In this document: positions 1 through 12,800 of the stretch, in pieces | Layout of the letters: every line of letters begins with the position of its first letter | How positions within the stretch are numbered: the first letter of the stretch is position 1 | Origin: Micromussa lordhowensis | Lineage: Eukaryota > Cnidaria > Anthozoa > Scleractinia > Lobophylliidae | NCBI GenBank assembly: GCA_964020085.1 | Contig: OZ026607.1 | Span: forward strand, 14,521,466-14,585,465 | Direction: 5' to 3' | DNA: 64,000 nucleotides | Made by a program: the position numbers and the translations under genes | The notes under the pieces: generated by a model | Database searches by the model: none | What the model was told of the DNA's origin: nothing | What the model saw: only the letters and a program-made list of their open reading frames with translations

Positions 1-3000
1 AACTGTAGGAGCCATGTCATTGTTTGTGCTTCTTCATCATTCAGGTCTTCATCACAGAATACCAATCTTCCCTTGAACAATACCACGTCTACTGCTGCTT
101 CCTCCTTAGTGGGTAACACATAACTTACCACTCCTGGGTGTTTGCGGAGCAAATCCCCTAAGCCATGCACATTCAGGCCTTTAAAAAACGAATCCAAAGC
201 GAGAGTCCTTGTTATTAACACTTCAGCTATTAGTAGATCCTTGATGGCTTTGGATTTGTTTACATCTGTGAGAGGCACAGCATCTGTCAAGCCATGTTTC
301 ACTAACATATCCTCCAGTTTTCCTTTGAGATTGCTGTCAATGCCCTTTATCTTTGTCTCATCTTTGAACTGTGTTGTAATTGAAAACATAAGGCTTAAAA
401 TTGTGTCATGCCAGAAAAAAATCCAACTGCTTCAGAGGGGTTTGCTTTTTTTGTACTTTCCTCAGGAATGAAAAGTAACATTTTCTTGAGCATTTAAAAG
501 ATTTAAAAAGAGTGAATTGATCATTAGAAAACAAAAATTTAAGCAGCAGTATACTACACGTACATGTACCTATAAAAACTGTTTGCTGCTTACAATAATG
601 CAACTGATTGCATACCTCTGTTTGTAGAATTTCTTGCAGCTCTGGGTCATACAGGTCATCTATTGAGACAAGCTCCTTAGCCTCATCGATTGATCCTGTG
701 ACTAAGTATTTAATCACAACTGGGCTCAATCCTGCCATCCCAGGCCCTCCATGAAGTACACTGTGGGCAATAAGCTTGCCAGCCATTTCGAAGCAACCTG
801 AAGAGATAGCATCAACCCCATACAAGGGAAGGAAATGGCCTTCTTGCCCACCAAACAGCTGAATATTGTAAAGAGTGTCCACCTTGCTTAGGATTGATAT
901 TGCCTCTTGGAAATATTCTTTTGTTGGTCCACCAACATCAGCTCCATGTTCACCAACAAAGTTCACATTTGGAGGTTTAGTCAGATCTAGTCTTGGGTCT
1001 TTATAAATCCGCATCAGTTGCATAAGCAGTGATATTTGCATCCTGTTTACTGAAATAAACTGAGTGCCACATTGGTTGGCAATCACTTCATTACGATAAG
1101 AATTGAAGATCTCAGCTGCACTCACATCTTTGCTGCATACGGTTTCCTGTTCACGTCCTGTAGAACAAGAAATAGAAAATAATGATGTTTCAACTATTGC
1201 CTGTCCTGCTTACAGTTTCTTTAAATTCTGCTAAGGGCAGCTTTTGGTTCAAGTCATGGTTGTTTTTTTACCCATCCAGGTTTTGCAGAAGATACCCATG
1301 CTCCACCCATGGAGGTTCTTTTGGTACCAATCTTCCCCTCCCCCCCCCCCAAAAATAAAGACCAAAACAAAATTTTTTACTAACATGCCTGGAGTCTCTC
1401 AAAATGTCTACTGACCCTATCGAAAAAGGGTATTGCTACACGTATTTCTAGAGTCACAGATTGGAAAAAACAAATTCAAAACTGAACATTATTTTGGTAA
1501 TAACCATTTTGCTTCTCCTCTGAAATCCCTGTAATGATAGGCAGCTCTTTGTCACCTTCTGGGCTATCTGAAAGTGAAAAGAGGAGAAAATGTGAGATGT
1601 ACATTTCCCTGAATTTCATTTTCCCCTAGAGAGTTTGGCAAAAACACCATTTCTAGCCGAGTTACTGTCTGGCACCCTATCTAGGTAAAAAAAAGACCTA
1701 ACAGTGTGTTAGAAGTCAACTACTATACTGACTTTCATTCCCAATGGTATCTAGTAACGGCTTCTTAAGTTAATATGCAGGTCATATGCAAAACCTGGAA
1801 AGTCATGGAATTTAACTTATTACTTCAATTTCCAGGCCTACAAAGTCATGGAATTTAAGTGTGGGTCACGGAAAGTCATGGAAAAGCAATGTGCTTTCTG
1901 GGAATAAAAAGACAAAGACAAAACATTGACAAAAATAACAAATGAGTTTGAAACAGGCTTTAATTTTAGTACAGATAGACACTGAAGCACATATTTTATA
2001 AATTATAATGCTGGGAAATATGTTTTAAGAAGTGATTGTTTCAATTTCCACTGTGAGAATAGCTACATAACTTTGGTCATGGAAAACTCAGAAAAGTCAT
2101 GGAAAAGGTCATGGAGAGTCATGGAATTTTAAAAGAGTAAAAGAGTACAAACCATGAACCGAATGTTAATCAGATTACTTTACAAGAATCTGTTAATTAT
2201 TAGCAGATCTATAATTTGACAGAAATCTTGGGGCTTGTTGCTATCAATACCTTCATCAATCCAGCCACCCAACTTTGCCACTGCCCTGCTCATATCCCCT
2301 CCACAGGAATCCCAGACTTGTTTGCACTGCTCCAAGTCATGCACTGGGAACACTTCATTCAGTACCATCCATGGCTGCTGTATGAAGGTGGAAATCCGTG
2401 AAGGGAATACATGATGTGCTTGTTTCATGACAACACATTAATACTTATAATTGGCACGACTTTAGAAGGAGACATAATTTACCCTAACCCAGAGAAAGTA
2501 TTTAGTGAAAGCCTAACATGTGATTGAATAAGAGTGCCCAGACTGTCGACAGGATGTGTTTTTGACATTTATTGTTCATTATTGCTATGATGATTTTGAT
2601 GATGATGACAATGTATTCTAACTAATTTGGGGTAGTTTGTTTTTCTCTGATGACAATCACCTTACCTTTCTTGAGGTAGTGCATGCAGCTGTTGATTCAG
2701 AAGTGACGTTGCTGAAAATAAAAGTTACATGGCATGTTTAAGTGTAGTCAAACAAATCTTGAGTAGCCAAGTGCTATTATGCACTGCTGCATGCACTTCT
2801 TATTTTTGTGTCTAATTAATGATCAGTACTGCCTATAAAAGCAGGACGGCTATATGTTTATATTTTACACACTTCTCATGGTAGGCATTGCAAATTGAAC
2901 ATCCGATTAATTATTAGAATCAAACTTGCTGTTTCAAATGAAGATGAGCTTGGGTTTGTGGCAATACACTAGCATTGGAGATTTTTATTTTGACAATTGA

Positions 3001-5490
3001 CACTACACATTCACAGGACCACGTGGTTTGTGGTTTGACAAATTTATCAACACGATTTTTTTTGTTTGCAGTTAATGAAGAAGATGTTCTTTTTTTCTAC
3101 AATTTTATATATCCACTCTGAAATGGAACCTTACAGCAACAGTATTTTTAAAACAATTTGCAACTTATGTTTCTTCACAGCATTTACCCTTGCGCATCTT
3201 GTTGCACCCTAGCTTCACATTCCAGAAAATCTTCAACCTACAGGTACAATATATTTATCAGAAATTTAACACATTCTAAAAATACATCATTGTAACAAAT
3301 ACAATAATTTTTGCATTTTGACATCCTCCTGGCTATACACTGCATTAAAATAATACATAGATAAATCATTCAAAATGTATGGCTCATTCTAAAGCTCTTA
3401 GAGGGTATACAAACAAGTTGGCAAAAACACTTACTTTTGGTTCATCCTCTCTGTCAACTACACCTCTGAAAAACAAAACCTCTTGATTTTTGAACTCTGT
3501 ACTACATTTTGTTATGTTAAATGTAACTTACAACAACAATGTGTATCTGTCATTTTCCATCTTGATTGCAAAAACCATGTAACGTGCTAACCATCAACTG
3601 TTAAATGTTAACTATTTGGGAAAAAATATTCACCAACATAATTCAAAGTAAACTGTTAAAATAAAAACCTCAGGATACCATAGAAATGTACAACCTTATT
3701 GTATGTTCAAGGTATAGGTGAATCCATACATTCTGGTTATTGTCTAACACTAATATTACTATATCCAAGATGCAATATGAATTTAAAAACATTGACCTTG
3801 AGGATCCACCTCTGCATTCCTGTTGGTGGTCTCTAACCATTGCCATGGGAATAGAGAGTCCACAATTCACACAATCTACCTTTGGGGTGAGTCCAACCTG
3901 CAAAAAGACATTTCATTTTATTTTCATTTGGTAATCATTTTATGGTCACTTGTTGAAAAAAAAAACAGCAAAAAGCAAACAAATAAGTCAATTAATGGTC
4001 CCTTAGTGAAAGGTGCAAAAAGAACACCTTTTCCTGTGATGCTACTAAGAGTAACGAGTAAATATTAATGTGTAGACTGCATGAGTGTTACCTCCTGTTT
4101 CAGTGGACTCTCATCTAAATCTGTCTGGAGAGGGCGGATGTAGGCTACAGCCTGACCAAAGCGCTCCCGCAAATGTGGCACTGTATACCCAAAGGCACTA
4201 GGATAGACTAGAGACAATGGTCTCTGTCCACCTCCTCCTCCATCAGCACGGAGAAATTCGAACCCCCCAGCTTCTTTCAATTTTGGAAAATGATTTTCCA
4301 GAGTTGTACTTAGTTCTTTGTGGCTTGCATTCTTTTGAACAGAAAGTCGTGCCTTTCCAAGACCAGCATCTAAAAGTTTATTAAGCCTGGCCCTTCAGGG
4401 AGTAACATTTTCATCTTGTCTGGGCAAGACACAGAAGTCGTGTGTCCAGGTCTCCTTGGGGATAAAAGATGCTTTGGCTGGAATGTATCCAGTCATCTTT
4501 TGCCTCTTAGGGGGCAGAGTAAATTGAGTAGTTGTGCGGGAAGAGCACATCCCTGGAAATCTTCTCCTGCAAAAGAACAGTAAATTCAACCAATTTAAAA
4601 AAGAAAAAATGAAGTTGATTTCTCGTTTGAAAAGGCAACTCACTTTCACTTACATTAATGCCCAGGTGCTTAGAGTTTTGTTTGGTGAAATATTAAAATC
4701 ACACAGTAGATATAAAATTAAATCTTCCAGCAAATTCAATGTTTAGGTAAGGAGTTTAAGGCTTGCTACGGGAAATTGAAAAAAAAGGCAGGTATGGTGT
4801 GGGAGCTGGCAGGAGAACAGTGACCAAACGAATGACAGAAGACTAGAGAAAACAATGGAGGAAGAGAGAAGGGAAAAAGGAAGTAGCCTCTAAGTCTTCC
4901 ATGCAGGCGTTCAGTTAGTAGGAGCAGAGCGCAAAAAACAATGTGCGCGAAAAAATGAAAAAGAAGCTGTTTTTCGCGCTTCCAACAAGTGAACGCCTGG
5001 AAGAGACTAAAAAAGGCGTAACAAATTACATTTTTTTTGACGAGGTAAGTACTGAATATCAAATACACTTGGGAATGGGGCTATCGACTATTGTGAAAGC
5101 AAATTTCTCCAAAGCTGACCTCTCTGATGGCACGTGTTTGTGATAAATACTTGTAAATATAACCTTATAGGACTTAGTTACTCTCGAAAAAACTATGAAG
5201 ACCTATTAACTACTTATTTGTACTAAACCTTTCACATATAACAGAAACACAGACCTAATGAAGACCGCAGACAATTACGATACTGTGTCACGCTTAAGAC
5301 TTGAATTTGAGCCGGCTTAAGCTTACCTAAATTCCACGGAAGCTTCTGTCAAGCTGCTGTTGCTCGAATTTCCCCCAGAACTCGCTTCATCTTCTTGACC
5401 AACTTCTGTGCCAAACGAGTTTCTATTTCTTTCCAGGTGGTCAACCACTTCACGGAGTAAAGTCTCCGTTCTTTTCATTAAGTTGTCCAT
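1..5490 (-). pseudogene. HECT E3 ubiquitin-ligase-like gene, multi-exon, 3' end off window, in-frame stop
   Basis: Spliced minus-strand gene resembling the G2E3-like HECT proteins expanded in corals. Exons read from splice sites and phase: 5490-5327 (start MDNLMKR, donor AG|GTAAGC), 4566-4092, 3897-3797, 3465-3435 (tentative), an exon ending at 2251, 1567-1505, 1157-616 and 368 to the window edge. The exon at 3897 encodes CVNCGLSIPMAMVRDHQQEC, a CX2CX11HX3C finger as in UBZ ubiquitin-binding domains. The exon at 1157-616 carries the HECT N-lobe signature NFVGEHGADVGGPTKEYF. The catalytic cysteine lies beyond the window. The 4566-4092 exon is in one frame with matching phases on both sides but contains TGA at 4397-4395. 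That suggests a pseudogene, an allele-specific nonsense change or a sequence error. A short exon near 2711-2665 did not fit phase directly, so one small exon may be missing from this model. The family is confident; the exact exon chain is not. Confidence 0.5.
616..1157 (-). CDS. HECT-domain exon (N-lobe)
   Basis: Internal exon of the HECT gene. The acceptor CTACAG precedes 1157 and the donor GAG|GTATGC follows 616. It enters in phase 1 and leaves in phase 0, joining in frame to the next exon at 368, which stays open to base 1 (ending with residues near CDEDLNDEEAQTMTW). Conserved HECT features visible are the GExGxDxGGPTKEYF block and the FEMAGKLIAHSVLHGGPGM segment, where canonical HECTs have a G-x-x-x-G-x-A-I-Y-N-type helix. 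Known role of the domain: it receives ubiquitin from an E2 as a thioester and passes it to substrate. Only the N-lobe and linker are in the window, so activity cannot be judged. Confidence 0.5.
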
Positions 5491-5599
5491 CTCAAGCCAA
5501 ACTTTCCACACAGCAAAACAACGCCAGCGAAGAACAACCTAACCGCGCGGAAAAGAATCTGAAAAGCATTCTGGGGAGTATTCTGGGGTCATTCTAGAG

Positions 5600-5985
5600 A
5601 CATTCAGTCAATAAGCCGCTGTCCCGATGGACTGACGTTTCCGATCCAATGACATGAAGTTCGATCCAGTGGCATGACCTGTATGGTCCGATCGAATGGT
5701 CTACGATCCAATGACATGAACATAGATTCAATGACACGAATGTGGTTTCCTGACCGACTGATGTGTTGCAATGACATGAAGCCCGATCCAATGACATAAA
5801 ATATACGATCCAATAAATAAACGCATGATCCAATGAAATGAAGTGTATGATCCGATAGAATGACGTATGATCCAATAAAACGAAGTCCGATCCAATGACA
5901 TGAGGAATATTGTCCGATAGAATGACGTATGATTTAATGGCATGTCGTTAATGGTCCAATGGCATGAAACTCGATTCAATTGCAT
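5600..5985. repeat. Degenerate tandem repeat, GATCCAATGACATGAA-like
   Basis: Roughly a dozen and a half imperfect copies of a 16-22 bp motif, best written GATCCAATGACATGAA, follow each other with variable spacers. The minus-strand frames read as repetitive SLDR/IGSY-type peptides, which is a by-product of the repeat and not a gene. It lies just upstream of the first exon of the HECT gene. Confidence 0.5.
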
Positions 5986-7790
5986 TTTTGTCCCAATTCC
6001 CCCTCCATAAACTAAGTTAACTCCACATGCTTTCCGTTTTGCCAGGTCACTAAGCTACTACGCTTGGTGAAAGAAACGAAAGTTCAGCACTGTAAACAGC
6101 AGCAAAACTCTAAGAAAAATGTCTGCTCTACAGATTAAAAGACACAATAGAAATCAACTCCAGTAGGTTTGTGTTTAAACCACTTCACATTTATTCACAC
6201 TTTTTTTGTTGAAGAAAAATGCGCCAAAAACTGACAAAACTCGCACACAATTAGAACTGGTTTTGTAGACTCGTTTTTCCTAATGCACTTCAGGCAATTG
6301 TTATGCTAATTTCTTGGATTGCTTGGTCAGGTCTTTGTGTATGACTTGTGTATAAGTCGAGGGCGATTTTTTGGGCTGATTTTTTGGTCATAAAAGGTCG
6401 ACTTATACACGAGTAAATACGGTATTTTACGTCAGCACTGTGTTCGGTACACGAAGTACCATCGTATCATGTGTCATATCGAACCATGCCACAGTGTGTA
6501 TGGAGCTACGCAGGCTAGTATGGTTGAAAATATGCATTTATTGCCTTGAATACCACTGGACTTAAAAATGTATCCTTGGTAAAACAAAAAACAGCAACAA
6601 TTAATGAACCAAACCGTTATAGTTATTTTATTTTTCTGCTTCACTGCAATCAACCGTCATAGGTCCTGATTATTGTTACCAATGTCTTGTTGATCTTCCT
6701 CCGTTACATAGGCCAAATTCTTTCAAAGTGTCAAACTATGTCGATTTGCTAGCTACAATCGAGCTAGATTCCTAGTGTGTATATTCTGGCGATTTACTAG
6801 CTATTCACGAACTGTGCTTTGCAGCTCTAGGCAGCTAGTTTACAGCTTTTGCGTGCTGCCATACAGCTGCAAAACGCTGCGAAGCACTTTGAAGGGCTGC
6901 ACAGCGTTTTTTCAGCGGGCTGCAACTTTAGTTTGGCTGCGTAAAGGCTTGTGAAATGCTGCAAATCGGCTGCATATCAGCTGTACAGCTATTTTGAAGC
7001 GCTTTTGCAGCGCTGCACAGCGCTGCTCGTTTCGTACGGGCAGCCCAGTTAACATGTCAGTAGGCACAGACATGTTCATTTGGAAAACTTGACAACTCCT
7101 TTTTATCCAATGTCTAGACGCTAAATTAAAATTGAGTCTGAATACATGTATTATGTCTGCACTGCAATGGTGGAACCCCTTTATACAACACTGAACAAAT
7201 AATATAGGAAACTAGAAAAACTTTAACAAATATCGTTAAAAACTTATTTTAGATCACACAATAATTCATTGATGCATACATAGAGTGAACTATACCCAGT
7301 TGATGGTTTTTATTATATTACTGTTTTACAAATCTGTTCCCTTAATTAGTTGAGCAACATCAGAAAACTAACAGGTTGTGGAGAAGGCGGAAGGAAACAT
7401 CTTGTGCAAACTAAAGCTAAAATTATTTTTGATAAAGTTACTTTTTACTTAGTCTTTCTATAGCATATGAACCCTCAAGTTGATTGAAAGACCACATTAC
7501 ATGTAGTTGTCATTGCATTTTACACAGCTGCCAATCAAAATTGTAATGGTCATGTTACATTTAAATTGGAAGCAAACTAAATATATTGACCTCCACTAAT
7601 CACAATAATAATTATCCATTAATGTATCGCTTTGAATCCTCTAGAATATCAAAAGCAGCAATGCTGTTATATTCTGATGTTTAAGTACACATTTGTAGCC
7701 ATAGTGTTGGTACGTACTGTGACTGTTAGTGGAAATCATGAAATGCATCATATATTTGTTAATTAATGTTTAGTACCCATGCAAAAATAA
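5986..7790. other. Intergenic DNA with short inverted repeats
   Basis: No convincing gene. Near 6347-6405 a short inverted pair (GTGTATAAGTCGA / TCGACTTATACAC) is followed by an ACGGTA end, suggesting a small non-autonomous DNA transposon remnant. Between about 6820 and 7030 the sequence is crowded with GCTGCA/GCAGC motifs, a low-complexity patch. 7030-7790 is AT-rich and I recognise nothing in it. Confidence 0.5.
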
Positions 7791-7791
7791 A

Positions 7792-8088
7792 TGTGTGATC
7801 ACATGTGTGATCACAAGTGTGATTCCAAGTGTGATCACAGTGTGATCACACGTGTGATTTTTTATAAGAAGTGTGAATCACACTAAAATCACACTAAAAT
7901 CACACTTTTTCACACTGTAAATCACACTTCTGTAATGTGTGATGTAAAGTGCGAAAAATGTTTGAAAGAAGTGTGAAAGATGTGTGAATCACACTTTAAT
8001 TTTTTATAAAGTGTGATCTTATGTGTGATCACACTTACAAAATTGTGACCCTGGTTGAATCACACATCTCTTCACACTTAAATCACAC
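7792..8088. repeat. Cluster of GTGTGATCACA palindromes
   Basis: About 300 bp built almost wholly from GTGTGA(T/A) and its complement TCACAC, including several perfect TGTGATCACA palindromes near the left side and direct AATCACACTT copies near the right side. The two halves are roughly mirror images, so the stretch could fold on itself and could be a palindromic MITE. It abuts the Harbinger-type element at 8092, whose TTA target duplicate is formed from its last bases. Confidence 0.5.
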
Positions 8089-8091
8089 TTA

Positions 8092-8657
8092 AGGTCTGTT
8101 CAAACGGTCATGATAGTCGATGATAGTTTCAACTATCACGCACGTTTAAACACGAACTATCATTCACTATCATCAACTTAATCACCAACTATCATGCAGC
8201 TTGGACATGTTCAAATTCGACATGATAGTTCATGATAGTTTTTTTCTGTTTGACCGAGCGGATGATAGTGCACAATAGTTTTTCGAGAAAGTGAGAAAAG
8301 CGAAAAAATCTAAAAAACCAGGCAACGAGAAGTGGAGTGGTAGTTTGATATGCAACCTAACAGATGAGTACGAGGCCCGGCCATGTTTGTGGAACATTTT
8401 TTGCCATGACTACCACAATCGGGATGTAACTGGAAAAGCGAAGAAAGAACTGGAAGTAAGTCAAAGTGAATTGCATGCTCTTCTCAGCTGATACACAGCC
8501 ATTTTCGTCACGAAATTCAAAGCCCTGCCATATTTGTTTATCAACTATCATCAACTATCATGACCGTTTGATCGCAAACATGATAGTCAATGATAGTGAA
8601 TGATAGTTGAAACTATCATCGACTATCATCAACTATCATGACCATTTGAACGGGCCT
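8092..8657. mobile_element. Non-autonomous PIF/Harbinger-type element with MADF-like exon (copy 1)
   Basis: 566 bp bounded by inverted ends AGGTCTGTTCAAACGGTCAT and its complement ending GAACGGGCCT, flanked on both sides by TTA. A 3-bp TWA duplication is the hallmark of PIF/Harbinger insertion. Subterminal regions are packed with ATGATAGT/ACTATCAT repeats. The interior (about 8335-8455, plus strand) encodes DEYEARPCLWN followed by DYHNRDVTGKAKKELE, like the MADF (Myb/SANT-related) DNA-binding protein that Harbinger transposons carry as their second gene. It ends at a good donor, GGAA|GTAAGT. This looks like an internal deletion derivative that kept part of one exon. The second copy is at 38636. 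Confidence 0.5.
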
Positions 8658-9547
8658 TTATCTGTTACAATTTCAACAATTGCAAAGCGTTTTATGTTTA
8701 CTGTTAATGCATAATTAAATTACTTGATATGTACTCTGCAAATTAGTTGATGTAGGGGAAGTCTACCAGTATTAAAATATCTACAAACAATTAAATGTAA
8801 TCAGGTACAAGCAACTTTAATTTTTTCGTACTATAACTAATTAATGCTTGAGATCAGCAGTTAAAATTATAACAGCAGTTGATCATTAAAAACAAAAGAA
8901 GAAAGTCCACAACTTAGCTGTTGTAGCTAGTCAAGTCCTGCGGTTTATTCAGTAATGTTACTAGTGTCATCAGACTTCTCCACTGAAGTCCTATACCGCC
9001 CATGCCTGAAACCTCTGCATTTAGCATTGATGCTTTTCGTAAGCTTTGCCCATTCTTCTACCATGGTTTCTTCACTTTTAAGAGGCAAGTGTGAAAATAC
9101 AAAGCCTGTAAGAAGTATAATAATAGAAAGAAATATACAATTTATACAGGTTTATACTTCTTGTTGTAATTTAATAGATTAATCACACTCAGCAATTTGT
9201 CTTGCAAGACTTAATAATGACACTTAATACAATGTAAGGAGCTCGGTGCATTAACTTATTAGTCAATATTCAAATTAAAGAATTATACCTCAAGCTTATA
9301 CAAAATAAATGTATTTCCACCGTAGTTTGCCAATTTAGATGACTTGCAGCAAGTTCATAATGACCTTTTAAAAAAGGAGCAAGGATGCACTGTTCACGTT
9401 GGTAAAAATCATCACAGCTGTCTACATTACAAATCACAAACTTGATAAATTTAGGCTAGATTTTGCAAGAATTGCTCGACCCAGAGAGATATGACCTTTA
9501 AGGGATCATTTAAATATCTGTCTTTTGCTATGCTATGAGAACATCAC
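8658..9547. other. AT-rich intergenic DNA
   Basis: No open frame with coding character, RNA gene or clear repeat. It lies between the Harbinger-type element and the last exon of the BEN-domain gene, and probably contains that gene's 3' untranslated region at its right end. Confidence 0.5.
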
Positions 9548-9891
9548 TCATTGCCATGTGCTCAACTCAGGTTTAGAAGCGTAATTTTTAATATCAGGAA
9601 TAATAATGCTTAACAAGTTAAACATACTTTTTATGGCCATTAGCTTGTTATTGTCCAAAGCAGCAACTGTTTTGGATTGCTTTGAACCTGCCACAGTTGA
9701 CTTGGCCAGCACATCACCAGGGAAAAGCTTTTCTAGAAGTGTAAGAGCGATTTTATTCCTTGTGCTTCCACTCTTACATGTAAGCTTCTCTAGTTCCTGG
9801 GAGTCAATGGTGACACCGTAAATAGGGTCACAAACAAACTGGTTCTTGCTTTGGTAATTTGTTTGATCACAAATGTCTGCCAATGGTTTAC
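9548..9891 (-). CDS. Terminal exon encoding the BEN domain
   Basis: Opens after TTTTTACAG at 9892 in phase 1 and ends at a stop at 9548. The peptide begins GKPLADICDQTNYQ and has the predicted helical BEN pattern: a basic/serine turn (CKSGSTRNK), a helix with LLEKLFPGDVLAKSTV, then LDNNKLMAIKSMF. BEN domains of this length occur in BEND and NAC1-type transcriptional regulators. Which subfamily this belongs to cannot be decided here. Confidence 0.5.
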
Positions 9892-12800
9892 CTGTAAAAA
9901 AGAACAAATATTTACAAGGAAGTGTTAGTAAAATAGAATTGAAAACCCCACAAAACGATCAGGCATGGGGTGCTTTTATGTAATAAAACCACTGCAACCT
10001 TTAGGGGATGATACTCAAAATGGGCATATCATTAATTGGGTTGCTATGCAAGTATATAAACCCCGAATATGAACCTATTTAAGCATTGTTACAGTCACAT
10101 GTACACAAACTGAAAACTGTACCATTTTCACCAGCTTTAGTCATCGGGGTGGATGATTCTCGAGGAAATAATTTGGCTCTGTTTGTAGGCGAAGAAGAAG
10201 AAGCCGAATCACTGCACATGGACCTGTTCTCAATATCCTCCACCCAAGAGTTATTTGATTTGTTCTCCTAGAAAATTGAAATATCATAATGAAAGAAAGC
10301 CCAAATTCTTATCATTTTGCATCTTTTATGTCTAAATTATAGTTCAGTAGAATATGCAATACTAATCACTACAGCAATAGGTGATTTACTTGCCTTGTAA
10401 AGCCGCTTCACAACTTGATTGTTCCTGAGCATCTGCATTAGATTTTTCACCACTAATGACAGTTTATCAATTTTTTGGGTCATGATCTATAACAAAAATA
10501 GATTTCTTTACCTTCTTTGATTCATTAATACTCATTCTACGTAAAAAAAGAATACAGGATGCACCCCTCCTCCCCATTCAGGGCCACTCCCTTGAGAAAG
10601 ATGCAAGGATTTTCATGATCATCATATGCTTAAGCATTCTGTACTGAACATCCTAATTTTTTTGTAAGGTGAATTAACTCTGATATTTACACCAGTGAAC
10701 AAGATGATGAGCATTCCTGCACATTTCACATATAGGATTCTCCTGGAAAAGGGGGGGGGGGGGGGGAGGGGTGAAAATGATTTTGTAGTTAATTAACAAT
10801 CTGCATGTGCAGGCCCACAGTTCAATGTATTGTACACCACCTTTAGCTATCTTAATTCCTATGAAAAAGAATAAGAATATATAAACAATAGCCTCCATTT
10901 GGTGCAAAAACACGATAGGATATTTGTCCGCGGACTTTATCTGTTCCGAGTTTTACGAGAGCAAGCTTGAGGAAAACTGTGAAATTGAAGGAACAGATAA
11001 TGTCCAAGGACAATTATATCCGAGCATATTTTCGCCCTGTTTATTATGCTCCAAATACGTTTTGCAACACGCACAGTTTTGAAAATTGGGGAATATTCTT
11101 GGATATTCCCAGGGATATTCAATCACGTGACATGTCTAGACCAATCAGGCATGAGCGAAAATACTTGATGGATTATATATTATTGTTGATAAGGGGACCA
11201 ATTATATATAATTAATATGATTTTGAACATTTACCTATATGAAACATTGCACTTTTAGTATATGGTATAAACATTGATGCTTAGCAGAAACAGACTATAG
11301 TGCATTAATTGGCAATAATTTGCCAACGTTTGCCAAAGTGCTTAAAAGCACGAGGCAATTTCAATTATTACCTGCAGCTCTTCTCTGCAGTGACAACTAC
11401 TTAAATCACTTTCATCTGCCTGTGGCTCTTCAAGGAATGATGAAAGAAAATGTTATGATCTTCTCATAAATTGTCACCAACAGATATATTATCAGTAACG
11501 TAAAAATATTTTAAACTAATTTACTTAACCCGTAACACCTGTTATGGCTGAGTATGTTTGATGGACCCTTGATGTTACAGGTGAACTTGCCTCATGAGTA
11601 CCGGTAGTTGATACAATTCACCCATAAAGTAACAAGTTTGCTAAAGATCAAGGCTACAGGTGAATTAAAACTTAATGACAGCTCTGCAAATTAGTCTTTT
11701 TTTTATCAAGAGTTGTCATTTATGTATAATTTGATCATGTAATTAATTTTGATTTGTCAAGTTTGAAAGCTGAATTTGCCAGACCCCCAGCCAATTGAGA
11801 GTAAAAAATATGTTGGTTGTCACGCAGCATGTTTTTAGCTTTGCAAATGTTTGAACTCAAATTCTTCACTTATTAAGTGCATCATATCATAAATAATATG
11901 AACTGAACTATATGCACTTGTAATAAACGCCACACAGGAAAATATAGACGATTCCTGAAGTCGTTTTAACTGTTTTAATCGCGTAGCCGAGTGACATACA
12001 ACAAGTTCTTCCAAAGGATTCTTACCACGTGTTTTCTATCCGACTCTTACACCATGTATCATACACGAAGTGTCCCATTACACTATCCCCTCTACTACAA
12101 AGAATGAATCTCCAGATTCACGATCATTCCGTGTACTACAACAAAATAAAGTCAATCCGTTGATTTAGTCTCTTAACAAAGTCCCGAAACAGTTTGAATA
12201 CTATCAAAGTTCTCGCAGTGCTCTAGCCTTCTTCAGCAATATTGGCTTCAGTTTCTTTATCCGCTCCTTGTCCTGCCTCTGCTTGTCCTCCAACATCTTT
12301 AAGCGGTCAGTTATCTGCTGTAAACTATTCAGAATCCATTCACCATAACGGTCTGGGGGTCTTCTTATGCGTGCTGGTCTTTGGCTCTGACCAACCGGCT
12401 GCTCCTCTTCGACCTCCTGTTCATGTTCTTTGTTCTCTTCCCCATTCCTGCAACAACCTTGGGCATCATCTAACAGTCCACCTCCCTCAGCAGCCGGTTT
12501 ATCTACCACGTGGTCATTTCCAGCACCCTGTTCAACTTCTCCGTCCGAAGCAGATTCAGCGAGGTAGGGCGGATCCCCGCTTGCGCTCTCGTCTGGCATA
12601 TCGACAACCTGATTGTACCCTTCACTTCTAGCTGCGACCCAGACAGCCTCTTCCTCGGTTCCACTGGTAGCTATATCAGGTTCCATTGATACCACCTCCT
12701 CCGATGCTGTCTGTACCTGTTCACCAGCTCCGTTGCCTCCTACAGGTGCATCCACTGCTTCCTTGGCACCCGTTTCCTCCATGCTTCCTTCCTGCCTTCT

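Noticed and set aside
5594..5985. Three overlapping minus-strand ORFs with SLDR/IGSY repeats
   Set aside because: They are translations of a degenerate tandem DNA repeat, with no start context or homology signal.
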